Source: Prorocentrum cordatum
Lineage: Eukaryota > Sar > Dinophyceae > Prorocentrales > Prorocentraceae
Length of the DNA stretch: 64,000 nt
Assembly: GCA_963575745.1 (NCBI GenBank)
Contig: CAUYUJ010008136.1
Coordinates: forward strand, 412,501-476,500
Direction of reading: 5' to 3'
Shown: piece after piece, positions 8,786 through 18,330 of the stretch
Layout of the letters: each line of letters opens with the position of its first letter
Position numbering within the stretch: position 1 is the first letter of the stretch
Notes under the pieces: model-generated
Database searches by the model: none
What the model was told of the DNA's origin: nothing
The model's input: the letters and a program-made list of their open reading frames with translations, nothing else
Translations under genes and position numbers: made by a program

Positions 8786-10545
8786 TGAAGCCCCCCCTCC
8801 GCTACCAGTGGCCGGAGCGGCGCGCGGATTGGAGGAAGGAGCCAACCCTGCCGACCCGGTGTGTAGGGGCGCGCCTGGGCCGCCGGGGCTGGGCTTACAT
8901 CCATCAGTCGAAACCGACTGGGAGCGACTCGCGAGTCAAACGGTGCACGCCCTCACTTCGCTTTTCAGCAGCCGCCTCGACAATCAGACAGCCACCAGCA
9001 TCATCGGCGCCGAAAACAGAGGGGGGGGAGGGCCGTGGCTCGACCTGCTCACATGGCTGATATGGGCTACGTCCGCCGACGCATTGCGCGCTCGCGCAAG
9101 GGCCCTATGGGGCGCCCGCGGACTCAACCCAGCTGCAGTTGACGCGCTCGAGGTCCTGTGGAACACCGCGTGCTTGCCGGGTTTCCCGCCGCGCTTCGGG
9201 GTCGCCAGCCCTGTCTCCGCGGCCGGAGTTAACGACGCGCTGGCGCTGGATTCCGCCTGTCATAGATTGCGGCAGCGAGCAAGACAGCTTGGCTGCCAGG
9301 GGCCAGCGCGACCGATGGACCCACTAGACCCCGCGCTTTGCCTCGGCTTTCTCCGCGAGGCGGCGGAACGAGCCCCGCGCGCCCAGACGGCCGCCGCCGA
9401 GGCTACTGCGAACATCCCCGCAATCTTTGCCCTTGCAGGGCTCCTGCGCGCCGCCGACGGCGCCGCGGCAGGGGCAATCGAACGGGGGGGCGGCGAGGCA
9501 GTCTCCGGGCCAAGCGCCGTCAGCGCCTCCGACCGCGCAGAACCGGAGACGGGCGACGGCCTGGGGCCGCAGCGAGCACCAAACCACCCTCTTACCGTCG
9601 ACGGCGGCGGGGGGGCGCACATCGCGCTTCACCTCACCGAGCCTCCCGGCAACGCGCGGGAATCGACGCGGGGGGGGCGGGGGGGCGCCCCAGCGCCACA
9701 GCGACGCCGGCAGGCCCCACGCCAGCAGGCGGTGAGGATAGAAACCAGATGGCCCCAGGCGCCCAGACCGCACGACGCACTCATGGGGCCCCCGCGCAGA
9801 TGCAGTCCTCCAGCACAGGGCCGCGCGGGGCGCGACGCCCCCGCCAACCCCGACGGGAGGAGACAAAGGTCGCGCACCGCTGACCCCCGAGGCCGCCAAC
9901 GCCCCCCCGCGAGCGCGAACGTTCCAGCCGCGCTAGAGGGGCGCCGAATGGCCCCGCCCACAGCCCCGACAAGAGGCGCTACCGCACCCCGGCCTCCACT
10001 TAACCCAGGTGCACCTGACCCGCCTGCTCCCCAACATTATAACAGGCCCCCAGCAGCGTCAATCGCTCAGACCCCCGGTGTCGGCAGCACCGCGTCCAGA
10101 AGACCCCGGCAAGGAGGCGGCGCCGGTGCGCCGTCAACGGGCCTGCGGCAGAGGCGCCGAGGCACAGCCGGCGTCGACCCGGACACATCCACGGCGACCC
10201 CGCCAGACGCGCGTTACGTGCTGCTGGCCGCCTGGCAGCGCGCGGCCGACCGAAACACAGGCGTGGCTCCAGTACCACCGCAAGGCCCGCTTATACACGC
10301 GTACCTCCGAGAGGGCACCTGGGCCCATCATGCCCTAACGCGCGCAGAGGACGACCTGGCGTGTGCCGGCGTAGTAACCAGGGTGCAGCCCATGACGTTC
10401 CCAGACGACGTTTCCGGCGGCATTCGTTGGGTGCAGGCGAGCCGCGTCGTGCCATCAGCGCCCCAGGCGCCGCTAACGGGCGCGGCATCACCTGGGGTGC
10501 CTAAGTTCGCCCTCGTATCGCTTTTCGACGGCGTCGACGCGACGA
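8760..10545 (+). CDS. LINE N-terminal domain upstream of the methyltransferase
   Basis: This frame runs for about 595 residues before the methyltransferase begins. The part at about 8910-9490 is helical-looking and less biased (for example TDWERLASQTVHAL and WLDLLTWLIWA) and could be a folded domain of unknown kind. Residues from about 9500 to 10190 are Pro/Arg/Gly/Ala-rich linker. The part at about 10200-10470 again looks folded (ARYVLLAAWQRAAD, then IHAYLREGTWAHHAL). The frame enters methyltransferase motif I (VSLFDGVDATR, 10515-10547) and then shifts. No homology is claimed for the folded pieces. Confidence 0.45.
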
Positions 10546-11368
10546 GGCGCGCAAGGGCAACTGGCCGCAGACCTGCGGGCTACCTGTGCCTTCCACAGCT
10601 CTGCCTGCGTCGAGATCGACAGGGGCCTTGCAGCGCGCGCCGGGGAACTCTGGCACGTCCCGAACGGGGGGCGCGCCCAAGATGGAGGCCCCGCCCGCGC
10701 CTGGCTGTCACACGGCGTGTGGGGCCTGTTCACGCAAGGCCCGGAAGGCGCTTCCCGGTGGGGCTGTTCAATCGACTCGCTTCCTGCTCGCTGCCTCCTG
10801 CTGGTGGTGGCTGGTAGCCCATGCAACAATCTCTCCAGGGCCGGGCGGGGCCCACGGGGGATGGGGCGGGCTGGCCGGGCGAGCGTCGTGGCATTTCTTC
10901 GTTGCGCCTCTTGCCTTGCACTATGCCGCCAGACGACGTGGCGACATCTACGTGCGCGTTATCTGTGAAAACGTCCACCCAATGCAAGGGGTGCGCCGCG
11001 ATAGCGCGCGAGAGGCTCTCGGCGACCTGCCCGCGAGCAACGCCGAGGTCATGGGCGTCGCGGACTGGGCCCCTGGACCACGGCAGCGGACCTGGCTGGC
11101 GTCCTTTCCTCCATCGCAGCCAGACGACCTACGGGCTACCTGGGGGATCGCCCCGCGCTGGGGGCCCCGATTGGCCTTCCGAGGCGACGGAATTGTTCCC
11201 GCCTTGGCGCGGTCGCGCGGGGGCCCAGGCGAGAGTCTGCCCAGCGTGTGCCAGACTGGAGTGCGCCGCCTGCCCTACGACCTGGATCACGAACAACGCT
11301 GGTTCCTGGGCAGCCTGGAAGCGGTCAAGACACGCATCCGAAACATCCTGGACGCATGGGGGGGATAA
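10503..11368 (+). pseudogene. Cytosine-5 DNA methyltransferase domain inside the LINE
   Basis: Characteristic C5-methyltransferase motifs occur in the right order. Motif I is VSLFDGVDATR (about 10515-10547, frame of 10503), the AdoMet-binding loop. A motif II-like acidic residue lies in CVEIDRGLAAR (about 10618-10650). Motif IV is VVAGSPCNNLS (10804-10836) with the catalytic Cys in a PCN triplet, closest in style to DNMT3-like GSPCNDLS. Motif VI is VICENVHP (10958-10981) and motif VIII-like is PRQRTWLASFP (11078-11110). The frame changes near 10545-10560 and again near 10850-10880, close to G runs, so this copy cannot give one product unless those are errors or tiny introns. All named key residues are present. 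It lies directly upstream of the endonuclease/RT in the same orientation. Confidence 0.75.
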
Positions 11369-11377
11369 TGGAGAGGG

Positions 11378-12140
11378 GTGCGGACTGGCTTCCAACGCGT
11401 CTGCGCAGGCAAGGAAAGGGAATCGATATCCAACGAGACCATGGTAGCCGCGCGGGGCAGATGGCTCGTGCAGCGCGGACGGGCGCGCGGACTGCGCCCG
11501 CCGAGCGAGCGCGAACGCGCCCGGGCCATTGGATTGGAAGCATGCCTGGCCGCCCTCAGACTTGAGGGGCGACAGCTGCACGACGCAGTCGGCGCGCACT
11601 TCGACCCCCGATGTCTGCAACGCGGGCGAACTACCTTCCTGAAGGAATGGCTCCGCACCGGCGAGGTACCTAAACGGGCGTGCCCCAACCCGCAGCAGCT
11701 GGCGGAAGTCTTCGTCCGACTGCGCGCAGAAGCACGCAGGAACAAGCCCTTTGCAGTCCTGGTGCGAACCCAATTTCGGGACGACGTCGAGGCGCAAATG
11801 ATCGGGAACGGCGACCTGCGCGGACCCGTCAGCCAGGTGCCAGGGAACCCTTAGACTCCCAATTGGGGGCCCGCCCTGTGCACGCAGCGGTCGGCCCCCC
11901 GCCGCTCGGCTCCCTCGTGCCCGGGAAACGAAGCGGCGCGTGGCGCGTTGCGAGCGCTTCGCTCAGAGCAGCCCTGGCAGAGGCCGATCTTCCCCCGGTG
12001 CGATGCCCGAGCACCTCGTTGACTCTCCTTCATAACAGCACCATTCCACGGCGGGCGACTTGGGGCGAGTTATGCCGGCAGCATTGCCTTGGCGACCTCC
12101 GCCGCGCCCTGGCCGCCGCCCGCAACTCCCTTCTGTTCTT
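11378..12140 (+). pseudogene. LINE linker between methyltransferase and endonuclease
   Basis: The frame at 11378-11854 reads as a basic, helical segment (RGRWLVQRGRARGLR, then LKEWLRTGEVPKRA and QQLAEVFVRLRAEAR), then stops. Coding sense probably moves to the frame of 11680-12507, which leads into the endonuclease. I recognise no family. Confidence 0.35.
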
Positions 12141-12150
12141 TTTCTTCATC

Positions 12151-12860
12151 TGGAACGTTCGATACCTACGTGGTACCTTAGCGCGCAAGAACCAGGCCAA
12201 ACTGGCCACCGTCGCCAAAGCGTCCGCCCACAGGCGCATTGCCGTACTGCAGGAAACGCACTGGTCCAACCACGACGTGGGAGCGTGGACGACCATGCTC
12301 CCGGCAAGACGCGTTGTCGCGTCCTCGGCCTACCCTGGGCCGGGCGGCGGATGGGCCATTTATCACCAGAATACGAGCTCATCGACACCACAATCTGGTC
12401 CCTGGGTGCGCCATTTCAGCCGCCATGCGGCGAGCAGGGCCGCGCACTTCGCGTGGTGTCGGTTTATCTTCCACCAGACCGGCGGTCCGACGTCTTGGTC
12501 GCCCTAGCGGACGCCCTCGCTGAATCGAATGATGTCCATACATGCCAGGGGGGAGACATCAACGTGGAATGGCAGGGCCCACGGGGCGGCGAGATTGAGG
12601 ACGTCGCTGCGTGGGTCTCCATGCTGAACAGACACGCCTCCCACCCAGCCCCCACCGACGGCCCCGCCCGCATCGGTGTTGGCGGCCCGCTATTAGCGGC
12701 CAGTCCCAAATCGACGCATTCGCCTGTCCAGCCTCAGTGGCGGGGTCATGCCGCATTCCAACGGCCTGGGAAATATCGCTGTCCGATCACGCCTTGATTT
12801 ACGCCGATCCGTCCACACTTCCCGCAGTCAAGGTATGCGACGTGCTCGCACCTTGGGCCT
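12151..12860 (+). pseudogene. LINE AP-like endonuclease (EEP) domain
   Basis: This is the endonuclease/exonuclease/phosphatase domain that nicks target DNA for target-primed reverse transcription in LINEs. WNVRYL at 12151 and IAVLQETHWS at 12238-12267 carry the Asn and the catalytic Glu of QETH. VVSVYLPPD lies near 12456-12482. GGDINVEW (about 12549-12572) matches the GDFN motif. LSDHALI (12779-12799) is the C-terminal SDH motif with catalytic Asp/His. These sit in three different frames (1, 0 and 2), so at least two shifts separate them. The key catalytic residues themselves are retained. Confidence 0.75.
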
Positions 12861-13510
12861 GCAGAGCGCCCCCCGGGAAGGCGCGCGACGACTTGCGGCG
12901 ACGCGGCAACATCTTGGAAATGATGTTCCAGGTGCCGCAAGTGGACCTGACGGGCCTCGTGCAGCTCAGCGACTGGACCCGGCCTGCCCCCCCCGGCTGC
13001 CTCCCCGACGAGCACCCAGCCGATGACAGACAAGACCTGAACCACGAGGACGACAGCCATGACGATCCCGTCCCGCCTGTCACGGACCGCGCACCACCCC
13101 TGATCGGCGCCCTGGCTGAGCATGGGCGTGACGCCCTCAGTGCCATGATCGCTTCCTGGTGGAAATGCTGGGTCAGACGGCGCCTGGTCCCCATGATGGG
13201 CGCGCAGCTGCGAAGAGCCGCAGCTGGCACCGCGTCGTTCAGACCAACCGGGCCCCTGGCAGCATGGCTGACAAGCGCATGATGGAACGGCAGCGACTTA
13301 TCACCAAGCGAGGCGGCCACGCGGGAGACCAGATGGCGCGCGGACCAGACCCAGCGACGGGCAGCCCAGCTAACTCCCTGGCAGCGCGGCGCTGGCGTCG
13401 AGAGGGCCCAGCGCGCCCCGCATTGCCGGATCGGTAGGGAGGTTTTCGAGTAGTCACACTCCTTGAGAGGAGTGCGAGGACCTGACGACCGCTGGCACGA
13501 CACCGCCCCC
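12800..13510 (+). pseudogene. LINE segment between endonuclease and reverse transcriptase
   Basis: After the SDH motif the same frame continues to 13282 through an acidic, Asp/His-rich stretch (DLNHEDDSHDDP) and a helical stretch ending near LAAWLTSA. The frame then shifts twice before the RT domain. An antisense frame spanning 12799-13797 is a by-product. Confidence 0.4.
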
Positions 13511-13511
13511 A

Positions 13512-14640
13512 ATGTGGAAAAAGGTCTTGTGGAACAGCCGAGCGGGCATTTGGCAGTCGGTGCCGCCCTTGCCGCCAGCCTACGCGCGCCTCCTGGAATC
13601 GTACTTCGCGGGTGGACGCGCGACTCACCTACCAGGCTTCCCAGCGCCGCAGTGGGGGCGCTTAGCCGCCCTCGTACTGAATCCAGCAGGGGGCGCACCT
13701 GGCATCGACGGAGAACCATGCGAAGCATATCGCTCAGGCGCCAGATTCGTAGCCTGACTCCTGGGCCCAAGGCGCCTCGAGCAAGTCCTCGGCCCATCCG
13801 TTGACCTACTAGTGTGGATACTCAAGATCCCTGACGCTGAGCGCCCCAACGACCTACGCCCTCTGCAGCTGCCTACCTGCATGCGTCGCCTATTTGGCGC
13901 ATCCCTGGCCGACCTATCCGGGCCGCTGATCGAGCCCCAATTTGCAGGGGACCAAGCAGCCAAGAGAGGTGGACAGTGTGGGCCCAACATCACCGCAGCC
14001 ACCGACCACCTCGGCAAGGCGCCCACTCTCACCCCCCCCCCGGCGCCGCCTGGAACATTTTTTGGGGAGATTACGGCCCGCTGGTTGACGCCTGCATCAG
14101 GGAAGCAGTGGCGGGCCCCCCCCGTCCACTGCTACGGCGGCGCTATTTGCCGACCAGAGCAAATCGTTCGAGAGACTGCCCCTTCCAGTGGGTAGAGGAG
14201 CTACTGCGGCGCTGGAGGCTACCAACCTGGCTTAGGCACGCCCTCATGGCCCCCATCGAGCATAGAAGCGTGCAGACGTGCAAAGGCACCTACGCCGGAC
14301 CCAGGAGACGGCTACTTCGTTCCATCAGCATGGGAGACGCCGCCTCCCCCCTCCTATGGTGCATGGGATACGACCCCGTCATCGAGGCAACGTCTGCCGC
14401 CACCGGGGACAGATGCCCCGCCTGCGTGGGCGACCTGGCAGCACTTCTTACCACCGCCGAGCAGGCCCTACGCACTTCCATCCTGCTCCCGTGGGCCTCG
14501 CACATGGCCGGGCTCTACCTGCCAGGGGCTCGTGCTCCCAACGTCGCCAGACAATCTGCGGCGGGCCTGTGCGTCCCTCCCTGTGCAGATTAGACGCCAT
14601 TCCAGCGGAGCGCCTGTGGTCATTGGCTTAACCCCGGAGT
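13512..14640 (+). pseudogene. LINE reverse transcriptase, active site degenerate
   Basis: RT landmarks are GAPGIDGEPCEAY (13692-13730, the APGPDG motif), WILKIPDAERPNDLRPLQL (about 13815-13871, the P-x-K and R-P motifs) and MGDAASPLLWCMGYDP (about 14330-14377, the R/Q-G-x-S-P motif). The catalytic YxDD box reads CVGDLAAL at 14423-14446, with the first catalytic Asp replaced by Gly. An in-frame TGA sits at 13755, and the frame shifts at the C run at about 14032-14042. The continuing C-terminal thumb-like part is in the frame of 14532-15185 (GLTPESTKRMLTREL). Enzymatically dead as read. Confidence 0.75.
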
Positions 14641-16610
14641 CGACGAAGCGGATGCTCACCCGCGAGCTCGGCCCAAGCGGCGCCCTGGGCGCCTGGATCT
14701 GGCAACAGGGGTGTACGTGCACGTTCAAGACTGCCCTTGTCCCAGCCGCCAACCACGCCTGGTGGAGGCGAATCATGACGCACTCCCCGTTCGGCTCGTC
14801 GTGCGTCAGGTCGCAATGGCCATGCCTGGGCGCAGCAGTGGTCTCACGCACGCTGGCAGACATAGCGCCACCACGAGGGGCCATGACGCCCGCGCAGGTG
14901 GACGCTATGATCACTGGCACCCAGGGGAAAGCCATGAGTAAGACGCGGACCGGGACCCTCGCACCCTACGACGCGCGCGCCTCGCCCAGACGGAGAGCGG
15001 CGGCATGGGGCGCGTGCGTGGCCTCCCTGATCCCCTATCCCGCCAACTACGCGCCCCCGTCCCCAACGCGAGAGGTCCATGAAGTCCCAACTGCGCCTGG
15101 CGATTGGGCTTGCCAGCACCCACTGGGCATCCGACCATATCCTCACGGGCCTGGGCTTCATGTTTCAGATGCCGGGTTGCCCTAAGTGCCCCATTGCCCT
15201 GGCCCGCAGCATTTCAGCACTGGCGCGCGCGCGGGGCGACGCGTGGGGACCTTCACCGGCCAAACGGAGGGCGCTGACCAGGTGGAACACGCTTGTCAGG
15301 TGGGCCTACAGCAACCCTGCACCACCTGCCCGGCCACGAAGGGGGGCCAAATCCTTTACCCCGCCCAAGGCCGCTAGCATTATCGCGACGCACACGGCCC
15401 AACCTGACCTGCCAAGGGGCCGGCTCCTTGGCCATGCGCTCTACGCGGCCGCATGGGCCCAGCACTACGGAACCGCGGCCAGCGACTGGCTCGCAGGGGT
15501 GAGCCGCCGACGGAGATGGGCGCCCGGACAAGCGAGGGAATGGGATATCCTCGCCCAAGCTGCTGACTTCACCGCTGCGTGCCACATCCTCAAGTTTCTC
15601 TCCCACGGCCTCCCAGGACACGCGAGATGGCGAGGCGCCCAATATCGGTTTCCCCACCAGTGCTGCGGATGTCAATGCGAGGCCGACCACGTATGGCATG
15701 CCGCCTCGTCCCAGTGCCGGGGATTCGCCCGGTGCAACCGCTGCCTGGGACACTAGGCAGGACCACGGGCGAAGTGGCCCCTGCTACCGCAGCACGCCCT
15801 ACCAGAACGACTCCACGCCCTCGCTGCCAGCGCCCGCAGCGCATGCGGCCCATCCTGCGCGATGCTGGTGCCTGGTCCGTACGGTGCCTGTCCGTTGTGT
15901 GGCGCGGGAGAGGCCGGCAGCGAGCACCTCTGGGGATGGTGCCCAGCCGTCGCGCTTGCCTGGGCACTGGTGCGCCCTGGAGACGCACCGGACCTCCTCC
16001 CGCGCGCCATCCTCACCCCTGGCGACCACGCGCGGACGCTCGCTGTCTTTTTGCACCAAGTCTCCTACAGGTACCGCGTTGCGCTTGGCAGAACACTGCT
16101 GGAAGCGGACAAAACTCATTCGCTCCGCGATGGTGGTCGACCGCTCCAGCGACATCCCCGAGGACGACGACATAACCATATCCATGCCGGGCGCTGACGC
16201 CGACAGCGTCTGGGCGCGTCCTGACACCCCCTGCCAGGAATGTATGCCGCCCGGCACCCCGCCCTGCTCTCTGCGCGGTTCGACCGCCCTGCACGGCGCG
16301 CGGCTGGCCAACCGGGCTGGCGGCGACTGTTGGAGGCTGGCAGTTGCCACGGGCACAACCCTGCCCGGCCAGCACCTCCTACATTTCCGGGCCACCCACG
16401 CGGTCGCTGGATGGCTGCTGGCCGGGCCCGGGTGGCTCCCGTGCCCCCGCGTCGCGAAAGACAGTCCCACCGCGCACTGGACAGGCACCTTCTGTAGGAC
16501 ATACGCCAGGCACTGCCTCATACTCGTCGCCTCCCGACCCATGGAGCACGGACAGGAGGTCATTGTCAGCGCCCCCCCCATCCCTGATCAGGACCGCGCT
16601 CAATGGCCGT
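14640..16610 (+). pseudogene. LINE region between RT and RNase H with zinc-knuckle segments
   Basis: Three frames carry the coding sense: 14532-15185, 15079-15756 and 15698-17143 with 15862-16197. A cysteine cluster (CCGCQCEADHVWHA, about 15661-15702) and a second CPLCGAGEAGSEHLWGWC (about 15889-15942) resemble the zf-RVT knuckles found between RT and RNase H in non-LTR elements (C-x2-C, then H and C). Between them are helical stretches such as LARSISALARARGDAW. The number of shifts makes exact joins uncertain. Confidence 0.5.
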
Positions 16611-17143
16611 GCGAAGTCACCTTCGACGGCGGAGCCCGCTCCATAGCCGGAAGAACGAAAGTGGCCGGAGCCGGCGCCGCGCTACGGCACCACCCTGCCA
16701 CTGGTGGGCCACCCACCAGGATCGCCTCGTGCGTGGTAGCCCTTCCTGGCTCAGACAGCGCTCAAGTGGGTGAGACCTCCGGCTGTCGGGCAGGGCTAGG
16801 TCTGCTGGGCGCTATAGACGCGTCCACTGGCGGGGCGCTTGCCGCCATGATCGTCGGCGGCAACCTCGCCGCCGTCCGCTGCGGGGCAGGCGCAGGGAGG
16901 TGCAGGAGACTGCACCTGTGCGCGCAAATGGACCAAGGCCTCTGTCCCTTGGCGGCCAAGGGGTGGCGGCTCACGTGGCAGGCCGTCCGAAGACGGCTAG
17001 ACAAGGCCGCGGGCGCTCTTGCAGCGCTTGGGGTTTTTTGGGCCGACAATCTTCGGCAGGCGGGGCGCGCCGCCGTCTCTGCGTGGATCGGGTGGCACGC
17101 CAACCCCACTCAGGACGTGGCGTACGCCTTCCCCGACCCCTGA
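16610..17143 (+). pseudogene. LINE RNase H domain
   Basis: RNase H removes the RNA strand after first-strand synthesis in some LINE clades. CEVTFDGGARSIAG (about 16610-16651) matches the first catalytic Asp region (D-G-x strand). GETSGCRAGLGLLGAI (about 16771-16818) is the helix with the catalytic Glu. IVGGNLAAVR (16849-16878) corresponds to the usual G-D-N-L strand but has Gly where the catalytic Asp should be. FWADNLRQAGRAA (about 17036-17074) keeps the last Asp. The frame is unbroken here and ends at 17143. Loss of one Asp implies inactivity. Confidence 0.65.
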
Positions 17144-17400
17144 CTTTGTTGGGCTCCCCGCATCCGACCCTCGCATCCGTCGAGGCACTCGAGGCCCGTG
17201 CCGGCAGGGGTAGCAGAAACAGAGGTAGTGCCTGACCACTTCCGGCCGCGTGCCCACAGGGGTAGCAGGATCTGAGGTAGCGCCTTGTCTCGCCCTTCCC
17301 CCCCTCGCCCTCCCGCCGCCGCAGCCGCTAAGGCTCGGGGCGCCGCCTTCTGCATCGGCAGCAACCTGGACTTTGGGGTTCTTTTGCCCCCTGTACCCCA
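17144..17400. other. Spacer between LINE and helicase block, with a short repeat
   Basis: GGGGTAGCAG occurs at about 17207 and 17260, each followed within 10 bases by GAGGTAG, a diverged tandem unit of about 52 bases. No leader relic or promoter is seen, which would be expected if the helicase block were an independent retrogene. Confidence 0.5.
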
Positions 17401-18330
17401 TGGTGGCCAAGGCCAAGATCGTGGCCAGATGGCCGCATGCTGCCCCCTGCTGCCAGCGCCCGCCCAAGGGCAAGGAGGGGCGCATCATCTTCAGGTGTCG
17501 CGAGGCCCCCGGCGTCAGGTGGACCGACATGGACGACGACAGCGGCGGTGGGCACTGGTGCTGGCTATGCGACGAGTGCGGCACAGCAGTCAACGAACCG
17601 GAGCATTTCACGTCGACCGAGCACATGAAGCAGCGCATGCAGACCCAGATCGCAAAGAACATGGACGGCGTCCCACCCCAGGGGCTACCTGATCCCAACG
17701 CGTCATAATGGGAGGCGACCTCATGGCGTGGAGCATGGCTACGCCGGAGATCCCGAGGACGCAGTGCCCAGGGTGGTGCTGGGACTGGGACCTTGACGGG
17801 AAACAGCCCCCCATCGACCCCTGCGTCTACGAGGCGGACCGGGGCGCGATGCCGATCGGATTTCCAACGTGCTGCGACGGGCCAGGATACACTCTCCCGC
17901 TAGGACTGGTGATCAGCAACGACAAAGTACAGCCTCCCTGGACCAAGACCACCTGCCCCCAGCAACAGACAAAGGAACAGCTTGTCCACAGCGCTGGACA
18001 GGCACTGGCCCGGTCCCTGGCCATGAGGGGTGCGTCCAGCTCCGCCTTGGGACAGTCCGCCCACGCGCCGCCGCCCCCCTGGGCCTCCACCTTCAACCCA
18101 GCCCGCCATCCCTGGCCCCCCCCTGGGCACCCTCCTCTTGCGGCCCCGCTGTCTACGGGGGACACTCTGACACCTCCGCGGCGCCCCGCGGGGCCGGAAG
18201 GCCAGCCCCCACGTCGCCGGGGGCGCCCGCCACCGAAGGGCGGCGCATGCAGCTCGCCAGGAACGCCGAGGACCTCTACAGCGCCCCCTGGTGCATGGCC
18301 CCAAACGGCGCGGCGGCGCGCCCCTGCCTA
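17401..18330 (+). pseudogene. N-terminal zinc-finger segment of the helicase block
   Basis: From ATG 17401 the frame reads MVAKAKIVARWPHAA and contains cysteines followed by CWLCDECGTAVNEPEHFTS at about 17560-17617, a C-x2-C ... H-x5-H pattern like a U1-type zinc finger. It stops at 17706; sense resumes in the frame starting at 17708 with another Cys/Trp-rich part (CPGWCWDWDLDG) and then a Pro-rich linker to about 18180. Near 18240 sense moves to the frame carrying the helicase. Joined this way it would be the N-terminus of a single large protein. No introns seen. Confidence 0.45.

Larger units (their letters stand above)
7918..17143 (+). mobile_element. LINE-type retrotransposon carrying a DNA methyltransferase, frame-broken
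   Basis: The order of recognisable parts is leader relics, Pro/Arg-rich N-terminal region, cytosine-5 methyltransferase (10503-11368), endonuclease/exonuclease/phosphatase (about 12151-12860), reverse transcriptase (about 13512-14640), cysteine/histidine knuckle segments (about 15655-15950) and RNase H (about 16610-17080). The coding sense passes through all three + frames with at least ten shifts and an in-frame TGA at 13755. No introns are apparent. I see no poly(A) tail or target-site duplication, so the 3' limit is uncertain; the stop of the RNase H frame is used here. The helicase block that follows may belong to the same element. Retrotransposons with methyltransferase domains are known from dinoflagellates. 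Confidence 0.7.

Noticed and set aside
12799-13797. Antisense 332-codon frame over the LINE
   Set aside because: The + strand carries endonuclease and RT motifs across the same bases; the antisense frame has no recognisable domain and reflects GC-rich third positions.
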